From assembly GCF_902488535.1 (NCBI RefSeq), contig NZ_CABTWO010000005.1, positions 1-64,000 of the forward strand: a DNA stretch of 64,000 nucleotides, given 5' to 3'. The notes under the pieces were generated by a model. The model searched no databases. It saw only the letters and a program-made list of their open reading frames with translations, and was not told where the DNA came from. The DNA comes from an uncultured Mobiluncus sp. (GTDB lineage: Bacteria; Actinomycetota; Actinomycetes; Actinomycetales; Actinomycetaceae). Shown one piece after another: positions 17,380 through 27,180 of this stretch; the first letter of the stretch is position 1, and each line of letters opens with the position of its first letter. Made by a program: the position numbers and the translations under genes.

Positions 17380-18156
17380 GTGAAATCGACCGAAAGGTCT
17401 GAACAGGCAGTGCGACCGGTGGTTAACTTCGTGGCTGCGGGTAAGGGCCGTTTTTTTGATATCTTCATGACCTTGTTTGTAGCGCTGCTGCTCATCTCGA
17501 ACATCTCCGCCACTAAGCTCATCGGCGGGCCGTGGGGATTGATTTTTGATGGGGGAGCCGTCATGTTCCCCTTCACCTACATCCTGGGAGACATTCTCTC
17601 GGAAGTCTATGGATTTCGTGGAGCTCGCCGAGCGGTGCTGACTGGGTTTGGGATTTCTATCTTGGCTTCGGCCCTGTTTTTCCTGGTTGCCAAGGCGCCG
17701 CCGGCCAGCGGAGACTTCATCACGCCCGCTTTTTCTCAAGTTTTCGGGTTCGTTCCACGCATCGTGACGGCTTCCCTGGTGGGGTATGTGCTGGGGCAGC
17801 TGTTAAATGCCCTGGTGCTGGTGCGGATTAAAGGCCGTACCGGAGAGCGTTTCCTCTGGATTCGCATGATTGCCTCGACCCTGGTCGGGGAGCTGGTAGA
17901 CACCCTCGCGTTTTGCACCATCGCTTTTGCCGGGTTGATTTCGGGGTCGGAATTTTTCAACTACGTGCTGACCGGTTACGTATACAAGTGCGCGTTGGAA
18001 ATCATCATGTCGCCGCTCAGCATTCAGGTCATCGGGTGGGTGAAACGCGGCGAAAAAAATTATGTACCGATTGATACAGAATTGCCCGTCGCACAGTCTC
18101 AGGGCCAAAATAATGGACCAATAGGTACAGAAGCCGCTTCGATGGAACTTTCTTAA
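17380..18156 (+). CDS. Queuosine precursor transporter (YhhQ/VUT family)
   Basis: 258-residue inner-membrane protein with about six TM helices. The family signatures are LLLISNISATKLIGGPWGLIFDGGAVMFPFTYILGDI (shown in parts as NISATKLIGG and FPFTYILGD), LSEVYGFRGARRAV, and STLVGELVDTLAFCTIAF. Family members import preQ0/preQ1 or queuine. It directly precedes tgt (18 bases), which uses that base, so salvage of a queuosine precursor is the coherent reading. GTG start. Confidence 0.9.
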   Translation: MKSTERSEQAVRPVVNFVAAGKGRFFDIFMTLFVALLLISNISATKLIGGPWGLIFDGGAVMFPFTYILGDILSEVYGFRGARRAVLTGFGISILASALFFLVAKAPPASGDFITPAFSQVFGFVPRIVTASLVGYVLGQLLNALVLVRIKGRTGERFLWIRMIASTLVGELVDTLAFCTIAFAGLISGSEFFNYVLTGYVYKCALEIIMSPLSIQVIGWVKRGEKNYVPIDTELPVAQSQGQNNGPIGTEAASMELS

Positions 18157-18173
18157 CCTGGAGTGATGCTTTA

Positions 18174-19487
18174 GTGAGTGAAAACTTTGAGGTCGTGGCT
18201 CGTCTAGGCCAGTTGGGGCGAGCCGGGGTTATTCACACACCCCACGGAGACATTCCCACCCCCGCTTTTATACCGGTCGGTACAAAAGCGACGGTGAAGG
18301 CGCTTATCCCTGAGATGGTTCGGGACCTGGGTGCGGCGGCGGTGCTAGCTAACGCTTACCATCTCTATCTGCAACCCGGTCCGGAACTTGTAGACAAAGC
18401 CGGGGGCCTGGGGGCTTTTATGCACTGGGATGGCCCAACTTTCACCGATTCCGGCGGTTTCCAAGTCCTCAGTTTGGGTGCGGGATATAAGAAAGTCCTC
18501 AGCCAGGAATTCGCCGCCTCAGCTCGGGAACGCAGCGCTTCGCGCGAACACGGCAACCACGAACGTTCCGGGGACAAACGCAAACTTTTGGAACAGGCCG
18601 AAGAAGCCGCGGAACTAGCTCCACCCGATAAACGCCAAGCTCACCCCGGTTTAGCGCGGGTTGATGATGACGGTGTTAATTTTCGTTCACACCTGGATGG
18701 GTCCAAACATCGGTTTACCCCGGAAATCTCGATGCAGATTCAGCACCACTTGGGTGCCGATATTATTTTCGCTTTCGATGAGCTGACTTCCCTGTTGCAT
18801 TCCTACGACTACCAGGTAGTTTCCCTGGAGCGCACACGGCGATGGGCGGAACGCTGCCTGGCGGAACACGAACGGCTCACCATAGAGCGTGCCGACAAGC
18901 CTTATCAGATGCTTTTCGGAGTTATCCAAGGTGCGCAATGGGAGGATTTACGCCGGAAAGCGGCACACGACCTCGGGGAAATGGAAATCTCGGGGCGCCG
19001 CTTTGACGGATTTGGTATCGGAGGGGCCCTGGAAAAGGAAAATCTCGGCGTGATTTGCTCCTGGGTGTGCCAAGAACTGCCTGAGGACCGCCCCCGTCAC
19101 CTGTTGGGGATTTCAGAACCAGAAGATTTCTTTGCCGGCATCGAAAACGGAGCCGACACTTTCGACTGCGTATCGCCGTCTCGCGTAGCCCGTACCGGAG
19201 CGGCGTATTTACCCACCGGCAGGACGAATATGGCGCGGGCAGCATTCCGAGAGGACTTTGGCCCTCTCCAAGAGGGCTGCGGCTGCTACACCTGCACAAA
19301 CTACACTCGCGCTTATCTTCACCACCTGCTGAAAGCCAAGGAAATGCTGGCTTCGACACTGCTGACCATCCACAACGAGTACTACACCGTCCACCTAGTA
19401 GACAGTATCCGTCAGGCTATTATCGCAGGTGATGAGGCATATCGAGACTTTAAACAACAGACTTTAAGCAGGCTGGGACGGGAATGA
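18174..19487 (+). CDS. tgt: tRNA-guanine transglycosylase
   Basis: Exchanges G34 of GUN-anticodon tRNAs for preQ1 (or queuine). Present are the catalytic Asp in FTDSGGFQVLS, the second Asp in ADTFDCVSPSRVARTG, the substrate loop FGIGGALEKENLG, and the zinc site CGCYTCTNYTRAYLHHL. 437 residues is about 55 longer than E. coli Tgt. The excess is a charged insertion between SLG (S100) and NFRSHLDGS (N169), rich in Glu, Arg and Lys, seen in some actinobacterial Tgts. GTG start; likely co-transcribed with the transporter. Confidence 0.95.
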   Translation: MSENFEVVARLGQLGRAGVIHTPHGDIPTPAFIPVGTKATVKALIPEMVRDLGAAAVLANAYHLYLQPGPELVDKAGGLGAFMHWDGPTFTDSGGFQVLSLGAGYKKVLSQEFAASARERSASREHGNHERSGDKRKLLEQAEEAAELAPPDKRQAHPGLARVDDDGVNFRSHLDGSKHRFTPEISMQIQHHLGADIIFAFDELTSLLHSYDYQVVSLERTRRWAERCLAEHERLTIERADKPYQMLFGVIQGAQWEDLRRKAAHDLGEMEISGRRFDGFGIGGALEKENLGVICSWVCQELPEDRPRHLLGISEPEDFFAGIENGADTFDCVSPSRVARTGAAYLPTGRTNMARAAFREDFGPLQEGCGCYTCTNYTRAYLHHLLKAKEMLASTLLTIHNEYYTVHLVDSIRQAIIAGDEAYRDFKQQTLSRLGRE

Positions 19488-19572
19488 CCGTTGTGGTATG
19501 AGAATGGCGGGAAAACGTGTACCCGGTAATGCAAGAGACTCTCGCTGGAGCGCATTTTGGTAGGCTAAATCT

Positions 19573-20691
19573 ATGAATGAAGAAGTTCAGATTGGGCGCG
19601 GCAAACGGGGGCGTCGAGCCTACTCTTTTGATGAAATCGCGGTAGTGCCCTCTCGCCGCACGCGAGATCCTCGTGACGTGTCACTGGCCTGGCAATTTGA
19701 CGCTTATTATATGAAAGTTCCGGTCATGGGGGCACCGATGGATTCGGTGATGAGTCCCCAGAATGCCATCGCCCTGGGAAAGATGGGCGGAATCGGGGTC
19801 TTGGACCTGGAAGGGCTGTGGACCCGGTATGCTGACCCCCTGCCCTTGTACGAAGAACTGGCTGAACTTGACGAAGTCGGAGCCAAAGCTACCGCCAAGC
19901 TGCAGGAAATTTACACCGAACCCATTAAGCCGGAACTAATGCGGGCCAGGTTAGAGGAAATTAAAGCCGCTGACGTCATCGTGGCCGGTGCGATGAGCCC
20001 GGCCGGCACTCAAAAACTATGGGACTACGTGGCGGATTCAGAGCTGGATCTGTTCGTGGTGCGCGGTTCCACAGTGTCCGCAGACCATGTGTCTTCCCAG
20101 GTTGAACCCCTGAATCTCAAACAATTTGTGCATCAGTTGGATATTCCGGTCATTGTCGGGGGCGTGGCCACCTATACCGGAGCGCTGCACCTGATGCGTA
20201 CCGGCGCGGCCGGGGTGCTGGTGGGATTCGGCGGGGGAGCCGCTTCTACGACACGCCGCACCATGGGGATCCATGTGCCGATGGCGACGGCGGTAGCGGA
20301 TGTAGCGGCGGCACGGCGGGATTTCTTGGATGAATCCGGCGGCAGGTATGTCCACGTTATCGCAGATGGGGGCATTGGTTTTGCGGGCGACGTGGTGAAA
20401 GCCATCGCTTGCGGAGCTGATGCCGTGATGCTGGGAAGCGCTTTGGCCAGGGCTTACGAGGCACCCGGACACGGCTGGCACTGGGGCAGCGAGGCACACC
20501 ACTCGACATTACCGCGCGGTTCTCGGGTCAAAGTCGGCACCGTCGGCACCCTGGAACAGGTGATGTTCGGTCCTGCCGACAACGCCGAAGGAACCCTCAA
20601 CATGATGGGAGCCCTGCGTCGAACCATGGCCACAACCGGTTACACCGATGTTAAGGAACTCCAGCGAGTCGAAGTGGTCACCAGCTATTGA
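19573..20691 (+). CDS. guaB3: GuaB3 family IMP dehydrogenase-related protein
   Basis: 372 residues, a (beta/alpha)8 barrel related to IMPDH/GMP reductase but without CBS domains. It begins QIGRGKRGRRAYSFDEIAVVPSRRTRDP, typical of GuaB3. The catalytic loop region reads GFGGGAASTTRRTMG, where canonical IMPDH has a cysteine. Here the position is S225, so classic covalent chemistry is doubtful. IADGGIGFAGDVVKAIACGADAVMLG supplies the phosphate site. The role of actinobacterial GuaB3 is not settled; a redox step in purine nucleotide metabolism is likely. Its stop overlaps the cydD start (TTGA). Confidence 0.9.
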   Translation: MNEEVQIGRGKRGRRAYSFDEIAVVPSRRTRDPRDVSLAWQFDAYYMKVPVMGAPMDSVMSPQNAIALGKMGGIGVLDLEGLWTRYADPLPLYEELAELDEVGAKATAKLQEIYTEPIKPELMRARLEEIKAADVIVAGAMSPAGTQKLWDYVADSELDLFVVRGSTVSADHVSSQVEPLNLKQFVHQLDIPVIVGGVATYTGALHLMRTGAAGVLVGFGGGAASTTRRTMGIHVPMATAVADVAAARRDFLDESGGRYVHVIADGGIGFAGDVVKAIACGADAVMLGSALARAYEAPGHGWHWGSEAHHSTLPRGSRVKVGTVGTLEQVMFGPADNAEGTLNMMGALRRTMATTGYTDVKELQRVEVVTSY

Positions 20692-22409
20692 GCACCTCCC
20701 GCGTAGTCCCAAAAAAGCCAGGTAAACCCCAGTTTGCAGCGCTACAAACCGCTGCGGGTCGCCGCGCGAATCGCGTGGTACTGGGGCTGTTTTGGCTCAT
20801 GACCCTCGGCCTGATTACGGTGTTTGTTGCGGCAGGTGAGATTCTGGACATTTACCTGCACCCCGAGTGGTCCTTTCCTGCCACTATCCATTGGGTTAGC
20901 GCGATTGCAGGTATCGCTCTGGTGTTTGGGGCAAACTTTTCGTTGTCGCGGCGCTCGACCCGCTCACAGATACGTGAAGAAAATCACGTCCGAAAGACTC
21001 TTTTGGCACAGAGTTTTCGAGCTGGACCCGCGCGGATGAATCAGGAAAGCGCGGGAAAAGTCGTGGCGTTGGCAACCGAGTCAGCCGAAAAGTTTACTCG
21101 GTATCGTCAAGGGTTTTTGCCGCAGGTCCAAGGGTCTTTCAGCGCGCCGGTGCTGATAGTGGCGGCGATGGGGATTTTTGTTCACCCCTTCCTGGCGCTG
21201 TTGTTGGCGCTGTGCCTGCCTCTGGCAGTGGGGACGGTGTGGCTGTTCAAAAAGCTCTTTCGGCGTTCCTCCGCGAAATCCGCTCGGGCACGGGCGGCTT
21301 TGGCGGCAAACTACCTGGAAGTATTGCAGGGACTCACAACCCTGCAGCTGCTGGGGGCGGCAGACCGGATGGGGGACAAACTAGAGACAGTAGGCGAAGA
21401 GAATCGGCGAGCCACCATGAGCCTGCTGCGTTCCAATCAAGTCATTATTTTTGTACTCGACACAGTGTTTTCGCTGTTCGTCATCACGTCCGTGGCCGCC
21501 CTGTCAATGTTCCTGGTTTCTATCGGTGAGATGACTCTGGGAAAAGTGGTGACGGCGCTGGGCTTGGCGATGTTGCTGCTGGAGCCGATTGACCACTTCG
21601 GAGGGTTTTTCTATATAGCGATGGGCGGCCGGGGAGCCGGAAGGGCCATCTTAGGATTCATGCACTCGCGAGACAGACATTCGGCTGCCAGATGCGAGGA
21701 CATGTCCGCGATTCGTCCCGGTGCTGCTGAGGTTGCGGATGAGGACGTTCCGGCGGTGGAAGATGCTGAGACGCCCGCGGTATATCTGGAAAATGTGGGG
21801 GTATGTTACGGGAGTCATCAGGTCTTGCAAGGGGTGAATCTCAGGGTGTCTTCCGGCGAACGCGTAGCGATTGTGGGGGATTCTGGACAGGGGAAAACCA
21901 CCTTATTGAACGTGATGAAAGGATTTTTGACCCCAAGTGAGGGCCGGGTTGAGGTCGACGCTAAAACCGCGGACTTGGCACAACACTCAGCGTTGGTCAG
22001 CCAAAATACCTGGCTGTTTACCGGCACCGTGCGGGAAAACCTCCAGATGGCAGCCCCGCAGGCATCTGATACCGAATTATGGGATGTTTTGCGTGCGGCG
22101 TATCTTGACGCCGAAATCCAACAGATGCCGCTGGGGCTGGACACTGTCGTGGGCGAAAATGGGATAGGCCTTTCGAGCGGACAGAAACAGCGTCTCAGCC
22201 TGGCACGAGCCATCGCGAGTGGTCGAAAAATTTTGTTGTTGGATGAAGCGACTTCCCAAGTTGATCTGAATTCTGAGCGAAACATCTTGGAGGCCCTCCA
22301 AGCCCTGGGGCGTGACTATACGCTCATCATGGTGTCACACCGCGGGGCTTTGACTGCGCTGGCAGATCGCGTTTTGCGGGTCGAGTGCGGAAAGCTGGTG
22401 GAACGGTGA
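20688..22409 (+). CDS. cydD: Thiol reductant ABC exporter, CydD subunit
   Basis: 573 residues: an N-terminal six-TM ABC type I domain (to about 330) and a C-terminal ATPase. Walker A is GDSGQGKTTL, Q-loop SQNTW, signature LSSGQKQRLSLARA and Walker B ILLLDEAT. With CydC it forms a heterodimer that exports cysteine/glutathione to the cell exterior and is needed for cytochrome bd and c assembly. It starts at TTG overlapping the guaB3 stop, so translation is coupled. cydAB are not in this window. Confidence 0.85.
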   Translation: MSTSRVVPKKPGKPQFAALQTAAGRRANRVVLGLFWLMTLGLITVFVAAGEILDIYLHPEWSFPATIHWVSAIAGIALVFGANFSLSRRSTRSQIREENHVRKTLLAQSFRAGPARMNQESAGKVVALATESAEKFTRYRQGFLPQVQGSFSAPVLIVAAMGIFVHPFLALLLALCLPLAVGTVWLFKKLFRRSSAKSARARAALAANYLEVLQGLTTLQLLGAADRMGDKLETVGEENRRATMSLLRSNQVIIFVLDTVFSLFVITSVAALSMFLVSIGEMTLGKVVTALGLAMLLLEPIDHFGGFFYIAMGGRGAGRAILGFMHSRDRHSAARCEDMSAIRPGAAEVADEDVPAVEDAETPAVYLENVGVCYGSHQVLQGVNLRVSSGERVAIVGDSGQGKTTLLNVMKGFLTPSEGRVEVDAKTADLAQHSALVSQNTWLFTGTVRENLQMAAPQASDTELWDVLRAAYLDAEIQQMPLGLDTVVGENGIGLSSGQKQRLSLARAIASGRKILLLDEATSQVDLNSERNILEALQALGRDYTLIMVSHRGALTALADRVLRVECGKLVER

Positions 22410-24289
22410 CACCTTCGAGCAATGTACCCGACTCAAAGAACACGGCACCTTCTCGCTCGACGGTGGGCCGGGGCTGTTCCTCGTCCGCAGTTACTCCCTC
22501 TGAGCCAGCCGCGGCGGGGCTGCGGACAGTCGTCCGCTGGTTGTTGTCCTCGACTCGCCCCGTGTTGGGGCCGGTAGCTGCCTCCACCCTCGCCAGGCTG
22601 GTCGATCAAATTCTGGGCATAGTCCTGTTCACCATCCCTGCAGTGTTGGTGGTGAACCTGGTGATGAGCGAACTGGACTGCGGTTGTGTCCGTGGTGTGT
22701 CAGCCAACTTGGGGGGACTGCTGACGGTGATGGTGGGGACCGCGCTTCTGAAAGGTTTGGCTCGCTACCTGGAGCAATACTGGGGTCATCTGGTGGCCTT
22801 CAAGGCTCTGGAACTGTTGCGGACCCAAGCGTATCGCGCCATTTATCCCCAAGCTCCCGCCATAGTGACCAATAATCACAGCGGAGACCTCTTGGCGCGG
22901 CTCACGAAAGATATAGATCGTATCGAAGTATTCTTTGCCCACGCTTTCGCTCCGGCGATGACCGCCTTCCTGGTTCCCGGTATTGTTACTGCGGCGACGT
23001 TTGCGGTGGCACCTTGGCAGCTGGGAGTAGCCGTGACTGGAATTTTCATCGTAGGACTTTTGATACCTTGGTATGGTATATATTCTGGACACATGGCCGC
23101 GCGCAATAAACTTGCAGCTCGCGGTCGTGTCGCCGCAGACGTCACGGATTCGCTGGGAGGTTTGGCGGAAGTCGTGGGATACGGCCTGAGCGAAGCGCGT
23201 CTCGCCGGCAGTGACAGGTTAGGCGAAGAACTGGTTCGAGCCAGCCTGCGTGAGACCAACAAATCAGCTTTCCGTGGCGCGTTTCTCTCCGCGTGGCGAA
23301 TGGCTGCGGTCCTGATTCTGCTGGCGGTGGGCGGCGCGCTCTACCGGTCAGGCACTTTCGAAATGGCCGCCTGGATAGCGATACTCTTTGCGGTTCTGCG
23401 CTGCTGGGAGGGGTTTAAAGCCGTAGTGGACTTCGGAACTGAACTGAATACCTCCCTGGCAGCGGCGCGACGTGTCTACCAGCTGACCCACGCCGGACTG
23501 GAGTTACCTGAGGGGTTGGAAAACGTGCGGCACGCCACGCCTTTGGCGGTGGAACTTAGCAATGTCGGCTTTCGCTATCCCGAACCGACAAACGCGGCCC
23601 CACAGATTAGCGCGACACCGGGGACTATTGAACAAATCAACCTCAAGTTAGCGCCGGGCTCGTGGACCGCCCTAGTGGGGGCGACAGGTGGCGGAAAGTC
23701 AACCCTGGCACGACTCCTGCTGCGTTTTTACGATCCCGAAGCGGGAACGGTCCTCCTGGACGGGCGCGATCTGCGCGAATATCGCCTTGCGTCCCTGCGC
23801 AAAGCAGTGTCTTTAGTCAGCGCCGAGTCAACGATTTTCGATATGACCGTTGCCGAAAACTTACGTCTGGCCTGTCCGCAAGCCAGTGAAAGCCAACTGT
23901 GGTGGGCTTTGGCAATGGTGGGAATGGACGCGGAAGTGAAAGCGATGCCGGGGGGACTGCAGCACCGTGTGGCCTCGCGAGGGGCGGCCCTCAGCGGGGG
24001 ACAACGACAGCGGCTATCCCTGGCTCGTGCCCTGCTGCGTCAATCCCCAATCCTTATTTTGGACGAGCATACAGCCCACCTGCCTGCACCTTTAGCTACC
24101 CGCATCAACGACAATCTGCGCAGTCTGACACCGCGCCCCACTGTCTTGGAAATTACGCACAACCTAGATCAGATCGCCCGAGCCGATTGGGTGGCGGTGC
24201 TGGATCTGGGGCACATTGTGGAACAGGGTAAACCCGAGGAGCTCCTGGCTAACCCAGAATCAGCGCTGTGCCGCCTGCGGGGCCAATAA
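22406..24289 (+). CDS. cydC: Thiol reductant ABC exporter, CydC subunit
   Basis: 627 residues from the GTG at 22406, which overlaps the cydD stop (GTGA). An N-terminal stretch of about 40 residues rich in Ser and Pro precedes six TM helices. The ATPase domain has GATGGGKSTL, ILDGRDLREYRLASLR-type D-loop context, signature ALSGGQRQRLSLARA and Walker B LILDEHTAHL. It is the partner of CydD. Other heterodimeric exporters cannot be ruled out by sequence alone, but order and pairing fit CydDC. Confidence 0.85.
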   Translation: MTPSSNVPDSKNTAPSRSTVGRGCSSSAVTPSEPAAAGLRTVVRWLLSSTRPVLGPVAASTLARLVDQILGIVLFTIPAVLVVNLVMSELDCGCVRGVSANLGGLLTVMVGTALLKGLARYLEQYWGHLVAFKALELLRTQAYRAIYPQAPAIVTNNHSGDLLARLTKDIDRIEVFFAHAFAPAMTAFLVPGIVTAATFAVAPWQLGVAVTGIFIVGLLIPWYGIYSGHMAARNKLAARGRVAADVTDSLGGLAEVVGYGLSEARLAGSDRLGEELVRASLRETNKSAFRGAFLSAWRMAAVLILLAVGGALYRSGTFEMAAWIAILFAVLRCWEGFKAVVDFGTELNTSLAAARRVYQLTHAGLELPEGLENVRHATPLAVELSNVGFRYPEPTNAAPQISATPGTIEQINLKLAPGSWTALVGATGGGKSTLARLLLRFYDPEAGTVLLDGRDLREYRLASLRKAVSLVSAESTIFDMTVAENLRLACPQASESQLWWALAMVGMDAEVKAMPGGLQHRVASRGAALSGGQRQRLSLARALLRQSPILILDEHTAHLPAPLATRINDNLRSLTPRPTVLEITHNLDQIARADWVAVLDLGHIVEQGKPEELLANPESALCRLRGQ

Positions 24290-24557
24290 AAGCTGAGACA
24301 GCACGCTCAGATTTGCCGTCCACTCCCGGCTGGCAGGGGTGGAAAAATTATTGGACTGACAAACCGGGGCAATTTTGAGAGTTTATTTAACTTAATTTTT
24401 GAACAATTTGCCTATAGGAGGGCGGAATATCATCGATTTCTTAAGCTATCGTGAAAGAACTCTGAAAAAATCCAGATAATTTCCGGTGTATGCTAGGGAG
24501 TGTCGGTGTCCTTCGCTGACCATGTCAACGTCAACTCAACGCAGAGCAGGAAACAAC

Positions 24558-26663
24558 ATGAAAAAAACACAACGATTTAAGCGGCTCGCCATAACCCTTA
24601 CCGGGGCAGTGGCGCTCGTCGGAGCCAGCCTGGTAGGCGTGTCCGGACTGACACCCCAGGCTAGTGCTTCCGAAAGCACTTACTTGATTGGCACCGGTAT
24701 CTCGGATGTGACCGGCGCTATTGCGGAAAACGGCGCCTTCGGCTACGCCTCGCACCAAGAGATGAAAGGCCTGCAGCAACGTGTGTATGCTCATGCTTTT
24801 ATCGTCGCTGATCAGGTTACCGGCAAGCGCGTGGTTTATGTCAGCGTCGATACCGGCGGCATTTTCAACGCGGTGCGGGTACGGGTTTTGGACAAACTGA
24901 AGGCAATGTATCCCGGTCTGTACGATGAGGGCAACGTGATGATTGGCATCACCCACTCGCACGTGTCGCCGGCAGGAACCTCCACCGATAAACTCTATGA
25001 AATCGCCGCGGAGGATAAGACTATGCACGGGTTCAGCCAACAGGTTTTGGATATCACCGTGGACGGCATCGTCAACGCAATTTCGAAGGCGCACAACAAC
25101 CTCGAGCCTGGAACCATCGAGATGAAGCGCACTAACGTCCACGGCATCACCCGGAACCGCTCTCTGGCGGCGTACCTGCAAAACGATGACGTCAGCAAAT
25201 ACGACGACTCGGTAGAAACGACGATGGACCAACTGGAGTTCACTTCTGCAGCTGGTGAGAAACTCGGCGTATTCAACTGGTTCTCAACTCACGCCACGTC
25301 CTTCCCGATGCACTGGGACCTGTATTCCGCCGACTCGAAAGGCTACGCGGAATACCTGTATGAACAGAAGTTTGGGACTGACCCGAATCAGGACAAAACC
25401 TTCGTGGCAGCGTTCCCTGCTTCAGGTACGGGAGACATGGTTCCCGTGGCGGGCAACTCGTCCTCCACCCCGGATTTCATGGGCACCCCTGATGATTACT
25501 ACAACGCTGAAAAGCATGGTCAGGAACAGTTCGATGCATCTTGGCGGCTGTGGAATAGCCCGGGCGACACAGTTAAAGGTGCCGTTGACTATCGGGGACG
25601 TTACGTCCAGTTTAAGAACTATGTCGTCAAAGCGGCTTACACGGAAGGCGCCGGGGACCAGAAACTGTGCGTCCCGGCTCGTGGCTATTCCTTTGCCGCG
25701 GGCGGAGAAAACGGCCCCTCGGGAATTCCTGGAATCTATGAAGGTATGACCAGGGACAATTTCTCGGTTCGCGATGTCATCAACAAGGTCGATCAATCCA
25801 GCTTGGGCGGTTTGGTGCGTTTCGCCTTTGCCTCGATTTCTTGGACGGGCAATGATCCCTGCCAGGCGGAGAAGCCGGTTTTGCTCCCAGATGGCAAGTG
25901 GGGCTGGGCTTCGACCGTGGAGCCGGTACAGTTGTTGCGTATCGGCAACGTGGCTATCGTCGGGGTTCCGACTGAGACGGGCACTATGGGCGTGCGCCAC
26001 CTGCGGGAATCTGTGGAACGGATTTTGGCACCGCTCGGCGTAGAGAAGGTCATCTTTTCCGGAGCTGCGAACGATTACGCCGGTTACGTTTCCACTCGTG
26101 AAGAGTACGCTGCCCAACATTACGAGGGCGCTTCCACCGAGTTTGGTCCTTATGAGCTGTCCGCCCTGCAGCAAGAGGTGGATGGCTTGGCGCAATCCAT
26201 GGTCGACGGCACTGCGGTCAGCAACGATGCATGGCCCAATGTCAGCACGCGAGGCAAAATCAATCGTCCCGGTGTCGTGCTGGACGACAAGCCTTGGCGT
26301 CAAAAGTTCGGACAGGTGCTGGTTCAGCCCCTCGAACAGTACCAACCGGGAGATACGGCAAAAGCCGTGTTCCGTGGGGCACACCCCAAGAACAACCTGC
26401 GCGTGGGCGGGACCTTCCTCAAGGTGCAGCGTCAGGCCGAGGATGGAACCTGGCAAGATTACTTGACGGACCGTGACTGGGACACCAGTTACCGCTGGGA
26501 ACGCGAGGGCGCCAGCTATTCTCGCACCACGGTAGAGTGGCGGATTCGCCAGGGCACCCCGGCCGGAACCTATCGGTTGGTGCAGGACGGCGACTGGAAG
26601 AACGGTTGGAATCACCGGATTATTCCTTACGAGGGTATATCTAACCCGTTCACCGTGAACTAG
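24558..26663 (+). CDS. Secreted neutral/alkaline ceramidase family protein
   Basis: I choose the ATG at 24558 (MKKTQRFKRL), which starts a clear Sec signal (ALVGASLVGVSGLTPQASASES) and has AGGA upstream. The mature part begins IGTGISDVTG as in neutral ceramidases and has the zinc-region GITHSHVSPAGTS, HGITRNRSLAAYLQN and FNWFSTHATSFP. The C-terminal domain is Ig-like. Family enzymes hydrolyse ceramide to sphingosine and fatty acid. The segment that normally holds the catalytic serine (G-[DN]-x-S-P) reads GTGDMVP here, with V295 at the serine position, so catalysis by the standard route is questionable. No cell-wall anchor is seen. Confidence 0.85.
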   Translation: MKKTQRFKRLAITLTGAVALVGASLVGVSGLTPQASASESTYLIGTGISDVTGAIAENGAFGYASHQEMKGLQQRVYAHAFIVADQVTGKRVVYVSVDTGGIFNAVRVRVLDKLKAMYPGLYDEGNVMIGITHSHVSPAGTSTDKLYEIAAEDKTMHGFSQQVLDITVDGIVNAISKAHNNLEPGTIEMKRTNVHGITRNRSLAAYLQNDDVSKYDDSVETTMDQLEFTSAAGEKLGVFNWFSTHATSFPMHWDLYSADSKGYAEYLYEQKFGTDPNQDKTFVAAFPASGTGDMVPVAGNSSSTPDFMGTPDDYYNAEKHGQEQFDASWRLWNSPGDTVKGAVDYRGRYVQFKNYVVKAAYTEGAGDQKLCVPARGYSFAAGGENGPSGIPGIYEGMTRDNFSVRDVINKVDQSSLGGLVRFAFASISWTGNDPCQAEKPVLLPDGKWGWASTVEPVQLLRIGNVAIVGVPTETGTMGVRHLRESVERILAPLGVEKVIFSGAANDYAGYVSTREEYAAQHYEGASTEFGPYELSALQQEVDGLAQSMVDGTAVSNDAWPNVSTRGKINRPGVVLDDKPWRQKFGQVLVQPLEQYQPGDTAKAVFRGAHPKNNLRVGGTFLKVQRQAEDGTWQDYLTDRDWDTSYRWEREGASYSRTTVEWRIRQGTPAGTYRLVQDGDWKNGWNHRIIPYEGISNPFTVN

Positions 26664-26687
26664 GACTAACGAAAAATTACTCCCCCT

Positions 26688-26731
26688 AGTCCGGGCAGCT
26701 GGTTTCCGCCGGCTGCCCGGACTTTGTATTT
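26688..26731. terminator. Terminator after the ceramidase gene
   Basis: AGTCCGGGCAGC (26688-26699) and GCTGCCCGGACT (26712-26723) are perfect arms with a 12-base loop, followed by TTGTATTTT. It separates converging genes. Confidence 0.9.
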
Positions 26732-26787
26732 TCGTCAATCCGGCGAATCGACAAAGTTGGTGGTGCAACCCGGAGGCGCCGGGAGGG

Positions 26788-27180
26788 TTAAGCCTCCGAA
26801 CTGGGCCAGTGCCGCAGGGAATCTGGCAGGTGTGGGCGGGACTTGACCGGCAGACGTGATACCACGTTCAGGTAAGACTCCTGAACCAGCACTTTCAACA
26901 GTTCCAGGTCGACTTCCGCGCCGGGATACACGCTGATCCAGTGGTCTTTGTTCATATGCCAGCCGGGAGTGATTTCCGCATAGCGCTGGGTCAGTGCCAG
27001 GCCGTCCTCCGGCAACACGGCCAAGTTCACTACCGGGGTACCGTGGACCTCCACCATCACCACGAACCACTTCCCACACACTTTTACGGCCTCCCACTGC
27101 GGGGAATACACCCAAAGCTCAGTCTCGGGCAGCTCCAGTGCCACTGCCTGAGCCTGGTCCCACAATTCCTCGGCTTTCAT
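26788..27180 (-). CDS. MmcQ/YjbR family protein
   Basis: 130 residues. The pattern LELPETELW...WEAVKVCGKWFVVM, then LTQRYAEITPGWHMNKDHWISVYPGAEVDLELLKVLVQESYLNVVSRLP fits the MmcQ/YjbR (CyaY-like fold) family, including the invariant Pro-x-x-HMNKxHW. These are small double-wing DNA-binding-like proteins of uncertain role. It stands alone on the minus strand. Confidence 0.85.
   Translation of the reverse strand: MKAEELWDQAQAVALELPETELWVYSPQWEAVKVCGKWFVVMVEVHGTPVVNLAVLPEDGLALTQRYAEITPGWHMNKDHWISVYPGAEVDLELLKVLVQESYLNVVSRLPVKSRPHLPDSLRHWPSSEA

Noticed and set aside
25422..26768. 448-codon minus-strand frame opposite the ceramidase gene
   Set aside because: Antisense shadow; it crosses the strong terminator at 26688.
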